Origin: Rhodocyclaceae bacterium | Lineage (GTDB): Bacteria; Pseudomonadota; Gammaproteobacteria; Burkholderiales; Rhodocyclaceae | Reading direction: 5' to 3' | DNA: 64,000 nt | Assembly: GCA_006218025.1 (NCBI GenBank) | Contig: VBWA01000008.1 | Span: forward strand, 62,001 to 126,000 | Shown here: piece after piece, positions 27,722 through 36,737 of the stretch | Layout: each line of letters begins with the position of its first letter | Position numbering within the stretch: the first letter of the stretch is position 1 | Program-made: the position numbers and the translations under genes | The notes under the pieces: generated by a model | What the model was told of the DNA's origin: nothing | The model's database searches: none | What the model saw: the letters and a program-made list of their open reading frames with translations, nothing else

Positions 27722-28227
27722 TGCGGCACAAAGTCTTGTTCGTGTGCACCGGGAACATTTGCCGTTCACCCACGGCGGAAGGCGTGGCGCGCGGCTTGGC
27801 GGCACAGCGAGGTCTGGATCATCTGTTCGAGTTCGCTTCGGCGGGCACCCACGGTTACCACGTCGGCGACCCGCCCGATCCGCGCAGCATAGCGGCGGCC
27901 TCGCGGCGCGGCTACGAACTGGCGCATTTGCGCGCGCGGCGGGTGACCGAGTTCGATTTCGTCCGCTTCGATCACGTGCTGGCGATGGGGCGCGACCATC
28001 TGGAGTTGCTGCAGCGCGCCTGCCCGAAGCCGCATCAGAAAAAGCTGTCGCTCTTTCTCGATTTCAGCGAACGCTTCGACGAAGACGAGGTTCCCGATCC
28101 CTACTACGGCGGCGCGAACGGATTCGAGCATGTGCTCGATCTGGTAGAGGACGCGGCAACCCAGCTCATCTTGAGGCTGAGCGGCCATCGCATGGATGCC
28201 GCGCCGGGAATTCCGCCGGGGACATAA
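27721..28227 (+). CDS. low-molecular-weight protein tyrosine phosphatase
   Basis: A 168-residue LMW-PTP-fold phosphatase. The P loop is VCTGNICRSPTAEG (catalytic Cys about 9, Arg about 15) and the general acid is in VPDPYYGG. Bacterial relatives act on tyrosine kinases of exopolysaccharide systems or in stress responses, but no kinase gene is near. The ATG at 27721 overlaps the uvrB stop by one base; a GTG directly before it (27718) is also possible. It is followed by a strong bidirectional terminator. Confidence 0.9.
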
Positions 28228-28229
28228 GG

Positions 28230-28267
28230 AACAACGGGCGCCATGCTTTCGCATGGCGCCCGTTGTT
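28230..28267. terminator. strong bidirectional rho-independent terminator
   Basis: A perfect 17-bp stem (AACAACGGGCGCCATGC and its complement) with a TTTC loop, ending in GTTGTTTTC. It lies in the 60-bp gap between the convergent phosphatase and rne genes and, with A and T at both flanks, can serve both. Confidence 0.9.
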
Positions 28268-28287
28268 TTCCCGCATGAAGCGGGTCG

Positions 28288-31137
28288 TCAGTCGTGCTTG
28301 GTTTCCACCATCTGCAGGGGTTCGCTCGCGATCACCGGCGCCGCCTTCGGCTTGCGGCCGAGTGGCTGAGCGGGTGCAAACGTGTCCGCAGGCGGTGCCG
28401 CATGGCTGGTCTCGATCATCACCAGGCCAGCCTGTTGCAGCGATCCCGAAAGATCCACCGGAGCGGGTTTCGGCGCCGGCGGCACGATGATCGGTTCGGC
28501 GACGACCGCCGGCTTCGGCGCGGGTGCAGCTTCGGCGACAGGCAGCGGCGCCGGTTCGATGGCCGCGGGTGCCGGCACGATGACCGGTGCGACGGGCTCC
28601 GCCACAGGGGCGACGACTACCGGCGCCGGCGCTTCGACTGCAGAGACGACGGGCGCGACGGGTTCGGCGGCGGCTACGGGAATCGGCATCGCTGCGGGTT
28701 CCTGCGTCGCTGCGGGTACGGGGCGCGCTTCCATGACAGGAGTCGCTACCGGCTCGGCAACTGCCACCGGCATTGCGGCCAGGGTACCGATTTCGGCGGC
28801 GACGGGCATGGACTCCACGGCCTGAATCGATGCGACTTCGCCAGTCGTGGCGGTGCTGCCTTCTTCGCTGCGACCGCCACGTCCGCGACCGCGGCCACGA
28901 CTTCTGCGTCCGCTGCGGGCTTCGCCTTCCTGACCGGCACCTTGACCACCTTCGCCGGCAGAAGTTATGCCTCTGGCGACGCCAGAGGCGGTATCCCCTG
29001 CGGACGGCGCTGGCGACACGGCGCCTTGCACGGCGTTTGCATCGCCACGGGGCGGACGAGGTTCTCTCGGCTCTCTGGGCTCACGGGCTTCCTTCGGCTC
29101 GCGCGGCGGACGCGGTTCACGCGGCTCGCGAACCTCCCTCGGCTCACGCGGTTCCTTCGCTTCCCTGGGCTCGCGCGGTTCGTTGCGACCATCGCGCTGG
29201 CGACGGCTGCCGCCTTCGGCCTGGGTCTCGTCGCGCTTGCCCTGGGGGCGTGGCGCCTGCTCGCCTCTTTCCTTGCGGTCGCCGCCTTCGCGGCGACTGT
29301 TGCGGTCGCGTCCGCCGCGGCCACCTTCACGATTGCCCTCACGGTTGCGGTCGCGTCCGCCCTCGCGGCGCGGCGGCTTGTCGGTTTTCGCTTCGCTGGG
29401 CGCAGGCGCCGTCGCCTGCGGTTCGCCCATGAAGAAGGCAGCAATGCTGGCGAAAAATCCGCGCTTGGGTGCCGCAGCGGGCTGGGCCACGACCGGAGCG
29501 GCCTTCGGCTCGACGATCGGCGCCGGCTGGTCGGGCGTGATGCCCTTCACGGCGGCTTCAATTCGCACAGGCTTTGCTTCGGTTTGCGTGGAGGGCGGCT
29601 GATAGGCTTCCTCGACAGGCTTTTCGGCCATCTGGTAGCTGGCAAGGACGACGCCCTCGGCATTCAGCTGGTCATGGCGCAGACGAACGATTTCATGCGC
29701 CGGCGTTTCGAGGTGGCGGTTGGGCACGATCACCAGATTGACGCGGTGACGCATCTCGATGCGGGAGATGTCGACGCGCTTTTCGTTGAGCAGGAAGGTG
29801 GCGACATCCACCGGCACCTGGCAGTGCAGCGCGCCGGTGTTTTCCTTCATGGCTTCCTCTTCGAGGATGCGCAGGATGTGCAGCGCGGCGGATTCGGTGC
29901 TGCGGATGTGGCCGGTGCCGGTGCAGCGCGGGCAGGTGATGTAGCTGGTTTCGGCGAGCGCCGGACGCAGGCGCTGGCGCGACAGTTCGAGCAGGCCGAA
30001 GCGGCTGATCTTGCCGGTCTGGACACGGGCGCGGTCGAAGTGCAGGGCATCGCGCAGGCGATTTTCGACTTCGCGCTGGTTCTTGGCCGATTCCATGTCG
30101 ATGAAGTCGATCACGATCAGGCCGCCGAGGTCGCGCAGGCGCAGCTGGCGGGCGATTTCGTCGGCGGCTTCGCAATTGGTGCGCAGCGCCGTTTCCTCGA
30201 TGTCGCTGCCCTTGGTGGCGCGGCCCGAGTTGACGTCGACCGAGACCAGGGCTTCGGTATGGTCGATGACGATGGCGCCGCCGGAGGGCAGCGTGACCTG
30301 GCGCGAGTAGGCCGATTCGATCTGGTGCTCGATCTGGAAACGCGAGAACAGCGGCACGTCGTCGTGGTAGCGCTTGACGCGATTGACCGTGCCCGGCATC
30401 ACATGCGCCATGAACTGCTGCGCCTGTTCGAAGATGTCGTCGGTGTCGATCAGGATTTCGCCGATCTCGGAATGGAAGTAGTCGCGGATGGCGCGGATGA
30501 CGAGGCTGGATTCCTGATAGATCAGGAAGGCGCCGTTCTGTGCCTTGGCGGCGCCATCGATGGCGGTCCACAGTTGCAGCAGGTAGTTCAGGTCCCACTG
30601 CAGTTCTTCCAGCGAACGGCCGATGCCTGCGGTGCGGGCGATCAGGCTGGTGCCGTTGGGAACGATCAGCTGATCCATGATCTCGCGCAGTTCCTGGCGG
30701 TCCTCGCCTTCGACACGGCGCGAAACGCCGCCGCCGCGCGGATTGTTGGGCATCAGCACGAGGTAGCGGCCAGCCAGCGAGACGTAGGTGGTCAGCGCCG
30801 CGCCCTTGTTGCCGCGCTCGTCCTTCTCGACCTGGACGATGAGTTCCTGGCCGTTGCTGAGGACGTCCTGGATGCGCGCCTTGCCGGCGTCGACGCCGGG
30901 CTTGAAATAGGTGCGGGAAATTTCCTTGAACGGCAGGAAGCCGTGACGCTCGGCGCCATAGTCCACGAAGGCGGCTTCGAGACTGGGCTCGATGCGGGTG
31001 ATGACGGCCTTGTAGATGTTGCTCTTGCGTTGTTCCTTGTTGGCTGATTCGATGTCGAGGTCAATCAGTTTCTGACCATCAACGATCGCGACGCGGAGTT
31101 CCTCAGCTTGCGTCGCATTGAAAAGCATGCGTTTCAT
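28288..31137 (-). CDS. rne: ribonuclease E
   Basis: The central endoribonuclease of mRNA decay and rRNA/tRNA processing. 949 residues: N-terminal MKRMLFNATQAEELRVAIVDGQKLIDLDIE, S1 domain (IYKAVITRIEPSLEAAFVDYGAERHGFLPFKEI), catalytic DNase I-like part with VIDFIDM, and the Zn-link YITCPRCTGTG. After about residue 500 comes a disordered scaffold: an Arg/Glu-rich RNA-binding stretch with tandem PREPRE/PREV/PREAKE units (about residues 640-700), then a long Ala-Pro-Val region and a short terminal segment. The start is the ATG before KRMLFNAT. One copy of the dispersed repeat (29002) lies in the scaffold. Confidence 0.95.
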   Translation of the reverse strand: MKRMLFNATQAEELRVAIVDGQKLIDLDIESANKEQRKSNIYKAVITRIEPSLEAAFVDYGAERHGFLPFKEISRTYFKPGVDAGKARIQDVLSNGQELIVQVEKDERGNKGAALTTYVSLAGRYLVLMPNNPRGGGVSRRVEGEDRQELREIMDQLIVPNGTSLIARTAGIGRSLEELQWDLNYLLQLWTAIDGAAKAQNGAFLIYQESSLVIRAIRDYFHSEIGEILIDTDDIFEQAQQFMAHVMPGTVNRVKRYHDDVPLFSRFQIEHQIESAYSRQVTLPSGGAIVIDHTEALVSVDVNSGRATKGSDIEETALRTNCEAADEIARQLRLRDLGGLIVIDFIDMESAKNQREVENRLRDALHFDRARVQTGKISRFGLLELSRQRLRPALAETSYITCPRCTGTGHIRSTESAALHILRILEEEAMKENTGALHCQVPVDVATFLLNEKRVDISRIEMRHRVNLVIVPNRHLETPAHEIVRLRHDQLNAEGVVLASYQMAEKPVEEAYQPPSTQTEAKPVRIEAAVKGITPDQPAPIVEPKAAPVVAQPAAAPKRGFFASIAAFFMGEPQATAPAPSEAKTDKPPRREGGRDRNREGNREGGRGGRDRNSRREGGDRKERGEQAPRPQGKRDETQAEGGSRRQRDGRNEPREPREAKEPREPREVREPREPRPPREPKEAREPREPREPRPPRGDANAVQGAVSPAPSAGDTASGVARGITSAGEGGQGAGQEGEARSGRRSRGRGRGRGGRSEEGSTATTGEVASIQAVESMPVAAEIGTLAAMPVAVAEPVATPVMEARPVPAATQEPAAMPIPVAAAEPVAPVVSAVEAPAPVVVAPVAEPVAPVIVPAPAAIEPAPLPVAEAAPAPKPAVVAEPIIVPPAPKPAPVDLSGSLQQAGLVMIETSHAAPPADTFAPAQPLGRKPKAAPVIASEPLQMVETKHD
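29002..29024 (+). repeat. dispersed 23-bp repeat, copy 7 (inside rne)
   Basis: GGACGGCGCTGGCG followed by ACACGGCGC, two or three mismatches from consensus. It is on the antisense side of rne, encoding GAVSPAPSA in the disordered tail. Confidence 0.6.
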
Positions 31138-31612
31138 GTGTGCTCCCGCGCGCATTTACTGGCAGGCGGGCACGACAAGTCGCACACTGCGGGCGTCAGG
31201 ACGCGGGCGGTGTGCCTCGGGTTTGCGGTTGGTTCGGCGGGTTCATGGTGCCTGTGGTTTAACGTGGCAAACGGGGTTGATGACTTGTCTTCGGTAAGGC
31301 GGCCGCTGACTCAAGTCAGCGTCCGGCAATCTGTGCCCAATTCTGTGCGTGTAGTGCGCGCAATCAAGTAGTATCGCTCTTTCGGGCGAGCGAAACACCC
31401 TGTGGTCGGCTGGTCGCGCTACCGGTCGGTTTGTTAATTCCGGCGGTTGTCTTCTGCTGCTTTCGCGTCCTTGTTGCCTCCATGCATTCGATCGCTGACA
31501 AGCGACGCTGCAATGACGGCAACAACACCCCGGGATCCGTGCCACCGACGCCACTTCGGGCCGCCGGGCACACCGTCACGGGACGGCTAACCAAGCGATC
31601 AGTATATTGCAA
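31138..31612. other. 475-bp divergent intergenic region, likely rne leader
   Basis: No gene is supportable here. It must hold the promoters of rne (minus) and rluC (plus). In the rne orientation a perfect 7-bp hairpin (CGCTGAC, TCAA, GTCAGCG at 31304-31321) lies about 170 nt before the start codon. Long structured rne leaders mediate autoregulation in enterobacteria; a similar role here is inference. Confidence 0.45.
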
Positions 31613-32572
31613 ATGAAGGACTTAAGCAAAGATTCGGTTACATGGCTTGAGGTCGGCGAGGAGTCCGAAGGCCAGCGCCTGGACAACTTCCTGCTACGCA
31701 TCGCCAAGGGCGTGCCGAAGAGCCACATCTATCGCATCGTGCGCAGCGGCGAGGTGCGGGTGAACAAGGGACGGGTGCCTGCCGAGTATCGGCTCAAGCT
31801 GGGTGACCGGGTCCGGGTACCGCCCATGCGAACTGCCGAACGGCCGTCGCAAGCTGCTGTTCCAGCAAGAGATTTCAACATCGCGTTCGAAGATGAGGCG
31901 CTCATCGTGATCGACAAGCCCGCGGGCGTGGCGGTCCACGGCGGCAGCGGGGTTTCCTTCGGGGTGATCGAGCAGCTGCGCCGGGCACGGCCGCAGGCGA
32001 AGCTTCTCGAGCTCGCGCACCGGCTGGATCGGGATACCTCGGGCCTCCTGGTGGTGGCCAAAAAGCGTGTGGCGCTGACCAAACTGCACGACATGTTCCG
32101 CGATGGTGCCATCGCCAAACGTTATCTGGCGCTGGTCAAGGGCCGCTGGCAAAACGAGTTGCAGCATGTCCGCCTGCCCTTGCACAAGTACCTGACGGCG
32201 GAAGGCGAACGACGGGTCAGCGTCAATCCCGAGGGCAAGGCATCGCATTCGATCGTGCGGCTGGTGGCACGCTGGGAAAACTTCAGCCTGGTCGAGGTGG
32301 AACTGAAGACGGGGCGAACTCACCAGATTCGCGTGCACCTTTCGCATCTGGGCTTTCCGATCGCCGGCGACGACAAATATGGCGATTTCCCACTGAACAA
32401 GGCCTTGCAGAAGACCGGGCTCGGCCGCATGTTCCTGCATGCGGCGAAGCTTGCGCTGCCGCATCCGCTGTCCGGGGCGCCTTTGGTCCTCGAATCGCCG
32501 CTGCCGGATGAATTGCGCAGCTTTACCGAAAAACTGGATAGAAATGAAAACAGAAGTTTCAGTGCAGGCTAA
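31613..32572 (+). CDS. rluC: 23S rRNA pseudouridine synthase RluC
   Basis: A 319-residue RluA-family enzyme with an N-terminal S4 RNA-binding domain (QRLDNFLLRIAKGVPKSHIYRIVRSGEVRVNKGRVPAEYRLKLGDRVRVPP) and the synthase domain with catalytic Asp in AHRLDRDTSGLLVVAKK (about residue 139) and GRTHQIRVHLSHLGFPIAGDDKYGD. In enterobacteria RluC modifies 23S positions 955, 2504 and 2580. It sits divergent from rne, the usual arrangement. The ATG at 31613 is preferred over a TTG two codons earlier. Confidence 0.92.
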   Translation: MKDLSKDSVTWLEVGEESEGQRLDNFLLRIAKGVPKSHIYRIVRSGEVRVNKGRVPAEYRLKLGDRVRVPPMRTAERPSQAAVPARDFNIAFEDEALIVIDKPAGVAVHGGSGVSFGVIEQLRRARPQAKLLELAHRLDRDTSGLLVVAKKRVALTKLHDMFRDGAIAKRYLALVKGRWQNELQHVRLPLHKYLTAEGERRVSVNPEGKASHSIVRLVARWENFSLVEVELKTGRTHQIRVHLSHLGFPIAGDDKYGDFPLNKALQKTGLGRMFLHAAKLALPHPLSGAPLVLESPLPDELRSFTEKLDRNENRSFSAG

Positions 32573-32591
32573 CGTCGGCCTCATCGACGTT
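32571..32591 (+). other. 7-bp hairpin at the rluC stop codon
   Basis: AACGTCG, a 7-nt loop and CGACGTT, beginning inside the TAA stop. It may weaken read-through into gph; no T run follows. Confidence 0.3.
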
Positions 32592-32622
32592 AAGCGAAGC
32601 GGCCGAAACTAAAAGAGGGATT

Positions 32623-33279
32623 ATGGGCAAACGTTTTGAACTGATCGTCTTCGACTGGGACGGCACGCTGATGGATTCGACCGGCGCCATCGTCGCCAGC
32701 ATCCAGGCGGCGGCACGCGACCTCGGCATTCCTCCGCCATCCGACGAGCGCGCGCATCACATCATCGGCCTCGGCCTGATCGATGCCTTGCGCCACGCCT
32801 TGCCGGACCTGCCCGCGGAGCGCTACCAGGACGTTGCGCTGCGCTACCGGCAGCACTACATGTCGCGCGATCAGGATCTGCTGCTGTTCGATGGCGCCGA
32901 GGCGCTGATCGACGAGTTGGCGGCGGCCGGCCACCATCTGGCGGTGGCGACGGGCAAGACGCGCAAGGGGCTGGACCGGGCCTTCGAGGTCAGCGGGCTC
33001 GGATCGCGCTTCCAGGCTTCGCGCTGCGCCGACGAGTGCCATTCCAAGCCGCATCCGCAGATGCTCGAGGAACTGATGGCGGAGTTCGGCGTGGCGCCTG
33101 ATGCAACCCTGATGATCGGCGACACCACCCACGATCTGCTGATGGCGAGGAATGCCGGCGTCGCGGCGCTTGGCGTGGCCTACGGCGCCCATCCGCGCGA
33201 GACGCTGGAAGCTGAAGCCCCTCTCTACTGTGCGGCCGATGTGGCGCAACTGGCGGCGTGGCTGCGGCGGCAGGCTTGA
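32623..33279 (+). CDS. gph: HAD-family phosphoglycolate phosphatase-like hydrolase
   Basis: A 218-residue haloacid-dehalogenase phosphatase. Motif I is FDWDGTLMDS, motif II VATGKT, motif III lysine in SKPHPQMLEEL, and motif IV MIGDTTHDLLMARNAG. It most likely removes phosphate from 2-phosphoglycolate or a similar small phosphate ester. In betaproteobacteria this gene commonly lies directly after rluC, as here. The last 22 bp overlap the Rieske gene. Confidence 0.88.
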   Translation: MGKRFELIVFDWDGTLMDSTGAIVASIQAAARDLGIPPPSDERAHHIIGLGLIDALRHALPDLPAERYQDVALRYRQHYMSRDQDLLLFDGAEALIDELAAAGHHLAVATGKTRKGLDRAFEVSGLGSRFQASRCADECHSKPHPQMLEELMAEFGVAPDATLMIGDTTHDLLMARNAGVAALGVAYGAHPRETLEAEAPLYCAADVAQLAAWLRRQA

Positions 33280-33635
33280 ACCCGCACCCGATCTGCGCGA
33301 GCGAGGATCTGGCCGAGGGCGGACCCGGCGTGCGCTTCACGCTGGATCGCCAGGGCGTCTGCGAGCCAGCCTTCGCGGTGCGGTTTGGCGGGCGGGTTCA
33401 TGCCTACCTGAACCGATGCGCCCATCTGTCGGTCGAACTGGACTGGCAACCGGGCCAGTTCTTCGATCATTCAGGTTTATACTTAATTTGCGCTACGCAC
33501 GGCGCGCTCTATGCGCCGGATTCGGGACGCTGCATCGGTGGGCGCTGCAATGGCAAGGGGCTCAACCCCGTGACTGTGGTCGAGGATGGCGGACAGGTTT
33601 TTTTGATCGAGGAAGGCAGGGAAAGTGTCGGATAG
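33258..33635 (+). CDS. small Rieske [2Fe-2S] ferredoxin-like protein
   Basis: A 125-residue single Rieske domain. Cluster ligands are C54 and H56 in NRCAHLSVEL and C78 and H81 in LICATHGALY. There is no membrane anchor or signal, so it should be a soluble electron carrier; its partner is unknown. It starts with GTG inside the 3' end of gph (22-bp overlap) and itself overlaps sppA by 11 bp, so rluC-gph-Rieske-sppA form one tightly coupled operon. Confidence 0.88.
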   Translation: MAAAAGLNPHPICASEDLAEGGPGVRFTLDRQGVCEPAFAVRFGGRVHAYLNRCAHLSVELDWQPGQFFDHSGLYLICATHGALYAPDSGRCIGGRCNGKGLNPVTVVEDGGQVFLIEEGRESVG

Positions 33636-34569
33636 CGAAGATACGCAGTGGGAACGCAAGGTTCTGGAGAAGCTTGCGCTTGAAGCCGTTGCCGAGCAGC
33701 GGCGGGGTCGCCGTTGGGGCATCTTTTTCAAGCTGCTCGGCTTCGCCTATCTGGCGGCGATTCTCGGCCTGGTGGTCGACTGGGGGCAGGCGGACAAGCT
33801 CGCCGATGGTGCAAAATTCACGGCGCTGGTGAATCTCAACGGGGTCATCAAGTCCAAGGGCGATGCCAACGCCGAGCATGTGATCAGCGGCCTGCAGGCG
33901 GCTTTCGAGGACAAGCATACCGCAGGGGTGATCCTGCGTATCAACAGCCCGGGCGGCAGCCCGGTCCAGTCCGGGATCATCAACGACGAAATCCTGCGCT
34001 TGCGTGCCGCGCATCCGGCGATTCCGCTTCATGTCGTCGTGGAAGATGTCTGCGCTTCGGGCGGCTATTACGTTGCGGTGGCGGCGGACAAGATCTTTGT
34101 GGACAAGGCCAGCATCGTCGGCTCCATCGGTGTGCTGATGGATGGCTTCGGTTTTACCGGCACCATGGAGAAGCTGGGAGTGGAACGCCGGCTGTTGACC
34201 GCAGGAGAGAGCAAGGGCTTTCTCGATCCTTTTTCGCCGCAGAACGAGCAGCACAAGGATCATGCCAGGCAGATGCTGAACGAGGTTCACCAGCAATTCA
34301 TCGATGTCGTGCGCAAGGGCCGCGGCAAGCGGCTCAAGGAAACGCCCGAGATGTTTTCAGGCCTGATGTGGAGCGGCGCCAGGAGCATCGAACTGGGTCT
34401 GGCCGACGGTTACGGCACGGTCGACAGCGTCGCGCGCGACGTTTTCAAGGCGAGCGACGTGCGGGATTTCAGCGTCAGGCAGAACTTCGCCGAGAAGTTC
34501 GCCAAGCAGTTCGGCGCGGACATGGCCGAGAGCATGGCCAATGTCCTGACGCGCTTTACGCTACGTTGA
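33625..34569 (+). CDS. sppA: signal peptide peptidase SppA-type S49 protease
   Basis: A 314-residue membrane protease that degrades leftover signal peptides. The N-terminal anchor is WGIFFKLLGFAYLAAILGLVVDW. The Ser/Lys dyad is Ser145 in CASGGYYVA and Lys197 in GESKGFLDPF. The LRINSPGGSPVQSG and GSIGVLMDGFGF segments match the family's short form (about 310 residues). GTG start at 33625 with AGGGA before it. Its last 14 bp overlap the convergent ppk1 gene. Confidence 0.93.
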   Translation: MSDSEDTQWERKVLEKLALEAVAEQRRGRRWGIFFKLLGFAYLAAILGLVVDWGQADKLADGAKFTALVNLNGVIKSKGDANAEHVISGLQAAFEDKHTAGVILRINSPGGSPVQSGIINDEILRLRAAHPAIPLHVVVEDVCASGGYYVAVAADKIFVDKASIVGSIGVLMDGFGFTGTMEKLGVERRLLTAGESKGFLDPFSPQNEQHKDHARQMLNEVHQQFIDVVRKGRGKRLKETPEMFSGLMWSGARSIELGLADGYGTVDSVARDVFKASDVRDFSVRQNFAEKFAKQFGADMAESMANVLTRFTLR

Positions 34570-36640
34570 TCGCGCCGACCGCCATGTCGGCGAGCAGCAG
34601 TTCCTGGGCGCAGATGCGGCTGCGTCGCGTCGGCTTCATGCGGTATTCGCCGCTGGCGTTCATTTCCCAGGCCTGACAGTTGTCGGCGAGGTAGGGCTTG
34701 AGCCCTTCCTTGAGCACCCGCCGCTTGAGCTTCGGTTCCAGTACCGGGAAGCTGATTTCGATGCGGCGGAAGAAATTGCGCTCCATCCAGTCGGCGCTCG
34801 AAAGGTAGATGTTCTGCTTGCCGTTGGCGTGGAAATAGAAAATGCGGTGATGCTCGAGGAAGCGCCCGATCACTGAACGCACCCGGATGTTTTCGGAGAG
34901 GCCCTTCACTCCCGGGCGCAGCGAACAGACACCGCGGACGATCAGGTCGATGGTGACGCCTGCCTCGCTGGCTTCATACAAGGCCGTGATGATCTCCGGT
35001 TCGAGCAGGGAGTTCATCTTGGCGATGATGCGCGCCGGCTTTCCGGCCCGGGCGGCCTCGATCTCGCCGTGAATCGCCGCCAGCATCTTCGGATGGAGGA
35101 AGAACGGCGCCTGCCACAAGTGCTTCAGCGCGCCGGCCTTGCCCAGTCCTGTGAGCTGCTTGAATACTTCATTGACGTCGTCGCCGATTTCCGGATTGGA
35201 GGTCAGCAGGCCGAAATCCGTGTAGAAACGCGTGGTGCGCGGATGATAGTTGCCGGTGCCAAGGTGGATGTAGCGGCGATAGCCGCTATCTTCGCGGCGC
35301 AATACCATCAGCATTTTGGCGTGGGTCTTGTAGCCGACCACGCCATACACCACATGCGCCCCGACCTCTTCCAGCCGCGATGCGATGGACAGATTGGCTT
35401 CCTCGTCGAAGCGCGCCATCAGTTCCACCACCACCGTGACTTCCTTGCCCTTTTCGGCAGCGCGCAGCAGATGTTCCATCAGCACCGAATCGGTACCCGT
35501 GCGATAGACGGTCATCTTGATCGCCACCACCTGCGGGTCGTCCGCCGCCTGCTGCAACAGCTGGATCACCGGGGTGAAGGACTGGAACGGGTGATGCATC
35601 AGGATGTCTTCCTTGCGGATGCTGGCGAAGATGTCGTAACGCTTGGTCAGTACCTTGGGCAGGCCTGGCTGGAAGGGCGCATACGTCAGATCGGGACGAT
35701 CCACCTGATCGGGCACCGACATCAGGCGCACCAGGTTGACGATGCCCGGCACGCGATAGAGGTCGCTGCGCCCCAGGTCGAACTGCTGCAGCAGGAAGTC
35801 GGTCATGATCTCGGAACAGTTGTCGGCCACTTCCAGGCGCACGGCATCACCAAAGTGGCGCTGCGGCAGTTCGCCCTGCAGCGCAATGCGCAGGTTCTTC
35901 ACTTCCTCGTCATCGACGAACAGATCCGAATTTCGCGTGACGCGGAACTGGTAGCAGCCGAGAACGTTCATGCCCGTGAAGAGTTCGCCCACGCATGCGT
36001 GCAGCACCGATGACAGAAAGACAAATCCGTAGTCGAGCCCGCACAGTTCCTTCGGCAGTTGGATCACTCGCGGCAGGGCGCGCGGCGCCTGAACGATGGC
36101 GGCGCCAGAACTGCGGCCGAAGGCATCCGTTCCTTCCAGTTCAACCGCGAAGTTGAGGCTCTTGTTCAGCACGCGCGGGAAGGGATGGGATGGATCGAGT
36201 CCGATCGGGGTCAGCACCGGCATGACTTCCTTGTGGAAGAACTCGCGTATCCAGGCGCGCTGCTTTTCGTTCCACAGGCTGCGCCGAAAAAAGGCGATGC
36301 CCTGTTTCTCGAGTTCCGGGAGTATCTCGCCATTGAGCAGCGCGTATTGTTCGGCGATCAGCTGATGCGCCTGATCCGTGACGCGGCGGAAGACGTCCAG
36401 CGGCGGCATCCCGTCGGCGCCGGCGGCATGGCTGCCCAGCTTGAGCTGCTCCTTGAGGCCGGCGACGCGGATTTCGAAGAACTCGTCGAGGTTGGAGGAA
36501 ACGATGCACAGAAAGCGCAGTCGCTCCAGCAAAGGTACCCGGTTGTCGGCGGCCTGGGCGAGAACGCGGCGGTTGAAGGCGAGCAGGGAAAGTTCGCGGT
36601 TAAGGAATTGCTCGGCGGGAAATCGGCGCAAGGGCTGCAT
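34556..36640 (-). CDS. ppk1: polyphosphate kinase 1
   Basis: A 694-residue enzyme that polymerises the gamma phosphate of ATP into polyphosphate at the membrane. Family features: LNRELSLLAFNRRVL and IVSSNLDEFFEIRVAGLKEQ at the N-terminus, the FASIRKEDILMHHPFQSF motif, MTVYRTG, KTHAKMLMVLRRE, the autophosphorylated His in YIHLGTGNYHPRTTRFYTDFGLLT, and LRPGVKGLSENI. ppx lies divergently 97 bp away, so synthesis and breakdown genes face each other. It overlaps the 3' end of sppA by 14 bp. Confidence 0.95.
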   Translation of the reverse strand: MQPLRRFPAEQFLNRELSLLAFNRRVLAQAADNRVPLLERLRFLCIVSSNLDEFFEIRVAGLKEQLKLGSHAAGADGMPPLDVFRRVTDQAHQLIAEQYALLNGEILPELEKQGIAFFRRSLWNEKQRAWIREFFHKEVMPVLTPIGLDPSHPFPRVLNKSLNFAVELEGTDAFGRSSGAAIVQAPRALPRVIQLPKELCGLDYGFVFLSSVLHACVGELFTGMNVLGCYQFRVTRNSDLFVDDEEVKNLRIALQGELPQRHFGDAVRLEVADNCSEIMTDFLLQQFDLGRSDLYRVPGIVNLVRLMSVPDQVDRPDLTYAPFQPGLPKVLTKRYDIFASIRKEDILMHHPFQSFTPVIQLLQQAADDPQVVAIKMTVYRTGTDSVLMEHLLRAAEKGKEVTVVVELMARFDEEANLSIASRLEEVGAHVVYGVVGYKTHAKMLMVLRREDSGYRRYIHLGTGNYHPRTTRFYTDFGLLTSNPEIGDDVNEVFKQLTGLGKAGALKHLWQAPFFLHPKMLAAIHGEIEAARAGKPARIIAKMNSLLEPEIITALYEASEAGVTIDLIVRGVCSLRPGVKGLSENIRVRSVIGRFLEHHRIFYFHANGKQNIYLSSADWMERNFFRRIEISFPVLEPKLKRRVLKEGLKPYLADNCQAWEMNASGEYRMKPTRRSRICAQELLLADMAVGAINVA

Positions 36641-36652
36641 GAGGGCTTTCAG

Positions 36653-36681
36653 ATCATTCGAAACGGATAATTATGTGTCAA
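36653..36681 (-). promoter_or_regulatory. weak candidate promoter for ppk1
   Basis: On the minus strand TTGACA (36681-36676), a 17-bp spacer and AATGAT. It would place the start of transcription only about 6 nt from the ppk1 ATG, so the match may be coincidental. No clear Pho box is visible in this gap. Confidence 0.25.
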
Positions 36682-36737
36682 TTTTGTTGCCGCATCATGA
36701 CACGAATCAAAGCCGGGGCAGGAGGTAGAATCTAACG

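Noticed and set aside
28471-28760. Further near-matches to the dispersed repeat in the Ala-Pro tail of rne
   Set aside because: These are explained by repeated Ala/Pro/Val codons; they match only part of the 23-mer and lack the flanking bases.
28294-31047. 917-codon open frame antisense to rne
   Set aside because: It mirrors the biased codon use of rne; the protein is low-complexity (runs of Gly, Arg, Ala) and has no recognisable domain or ribosome-binding site.
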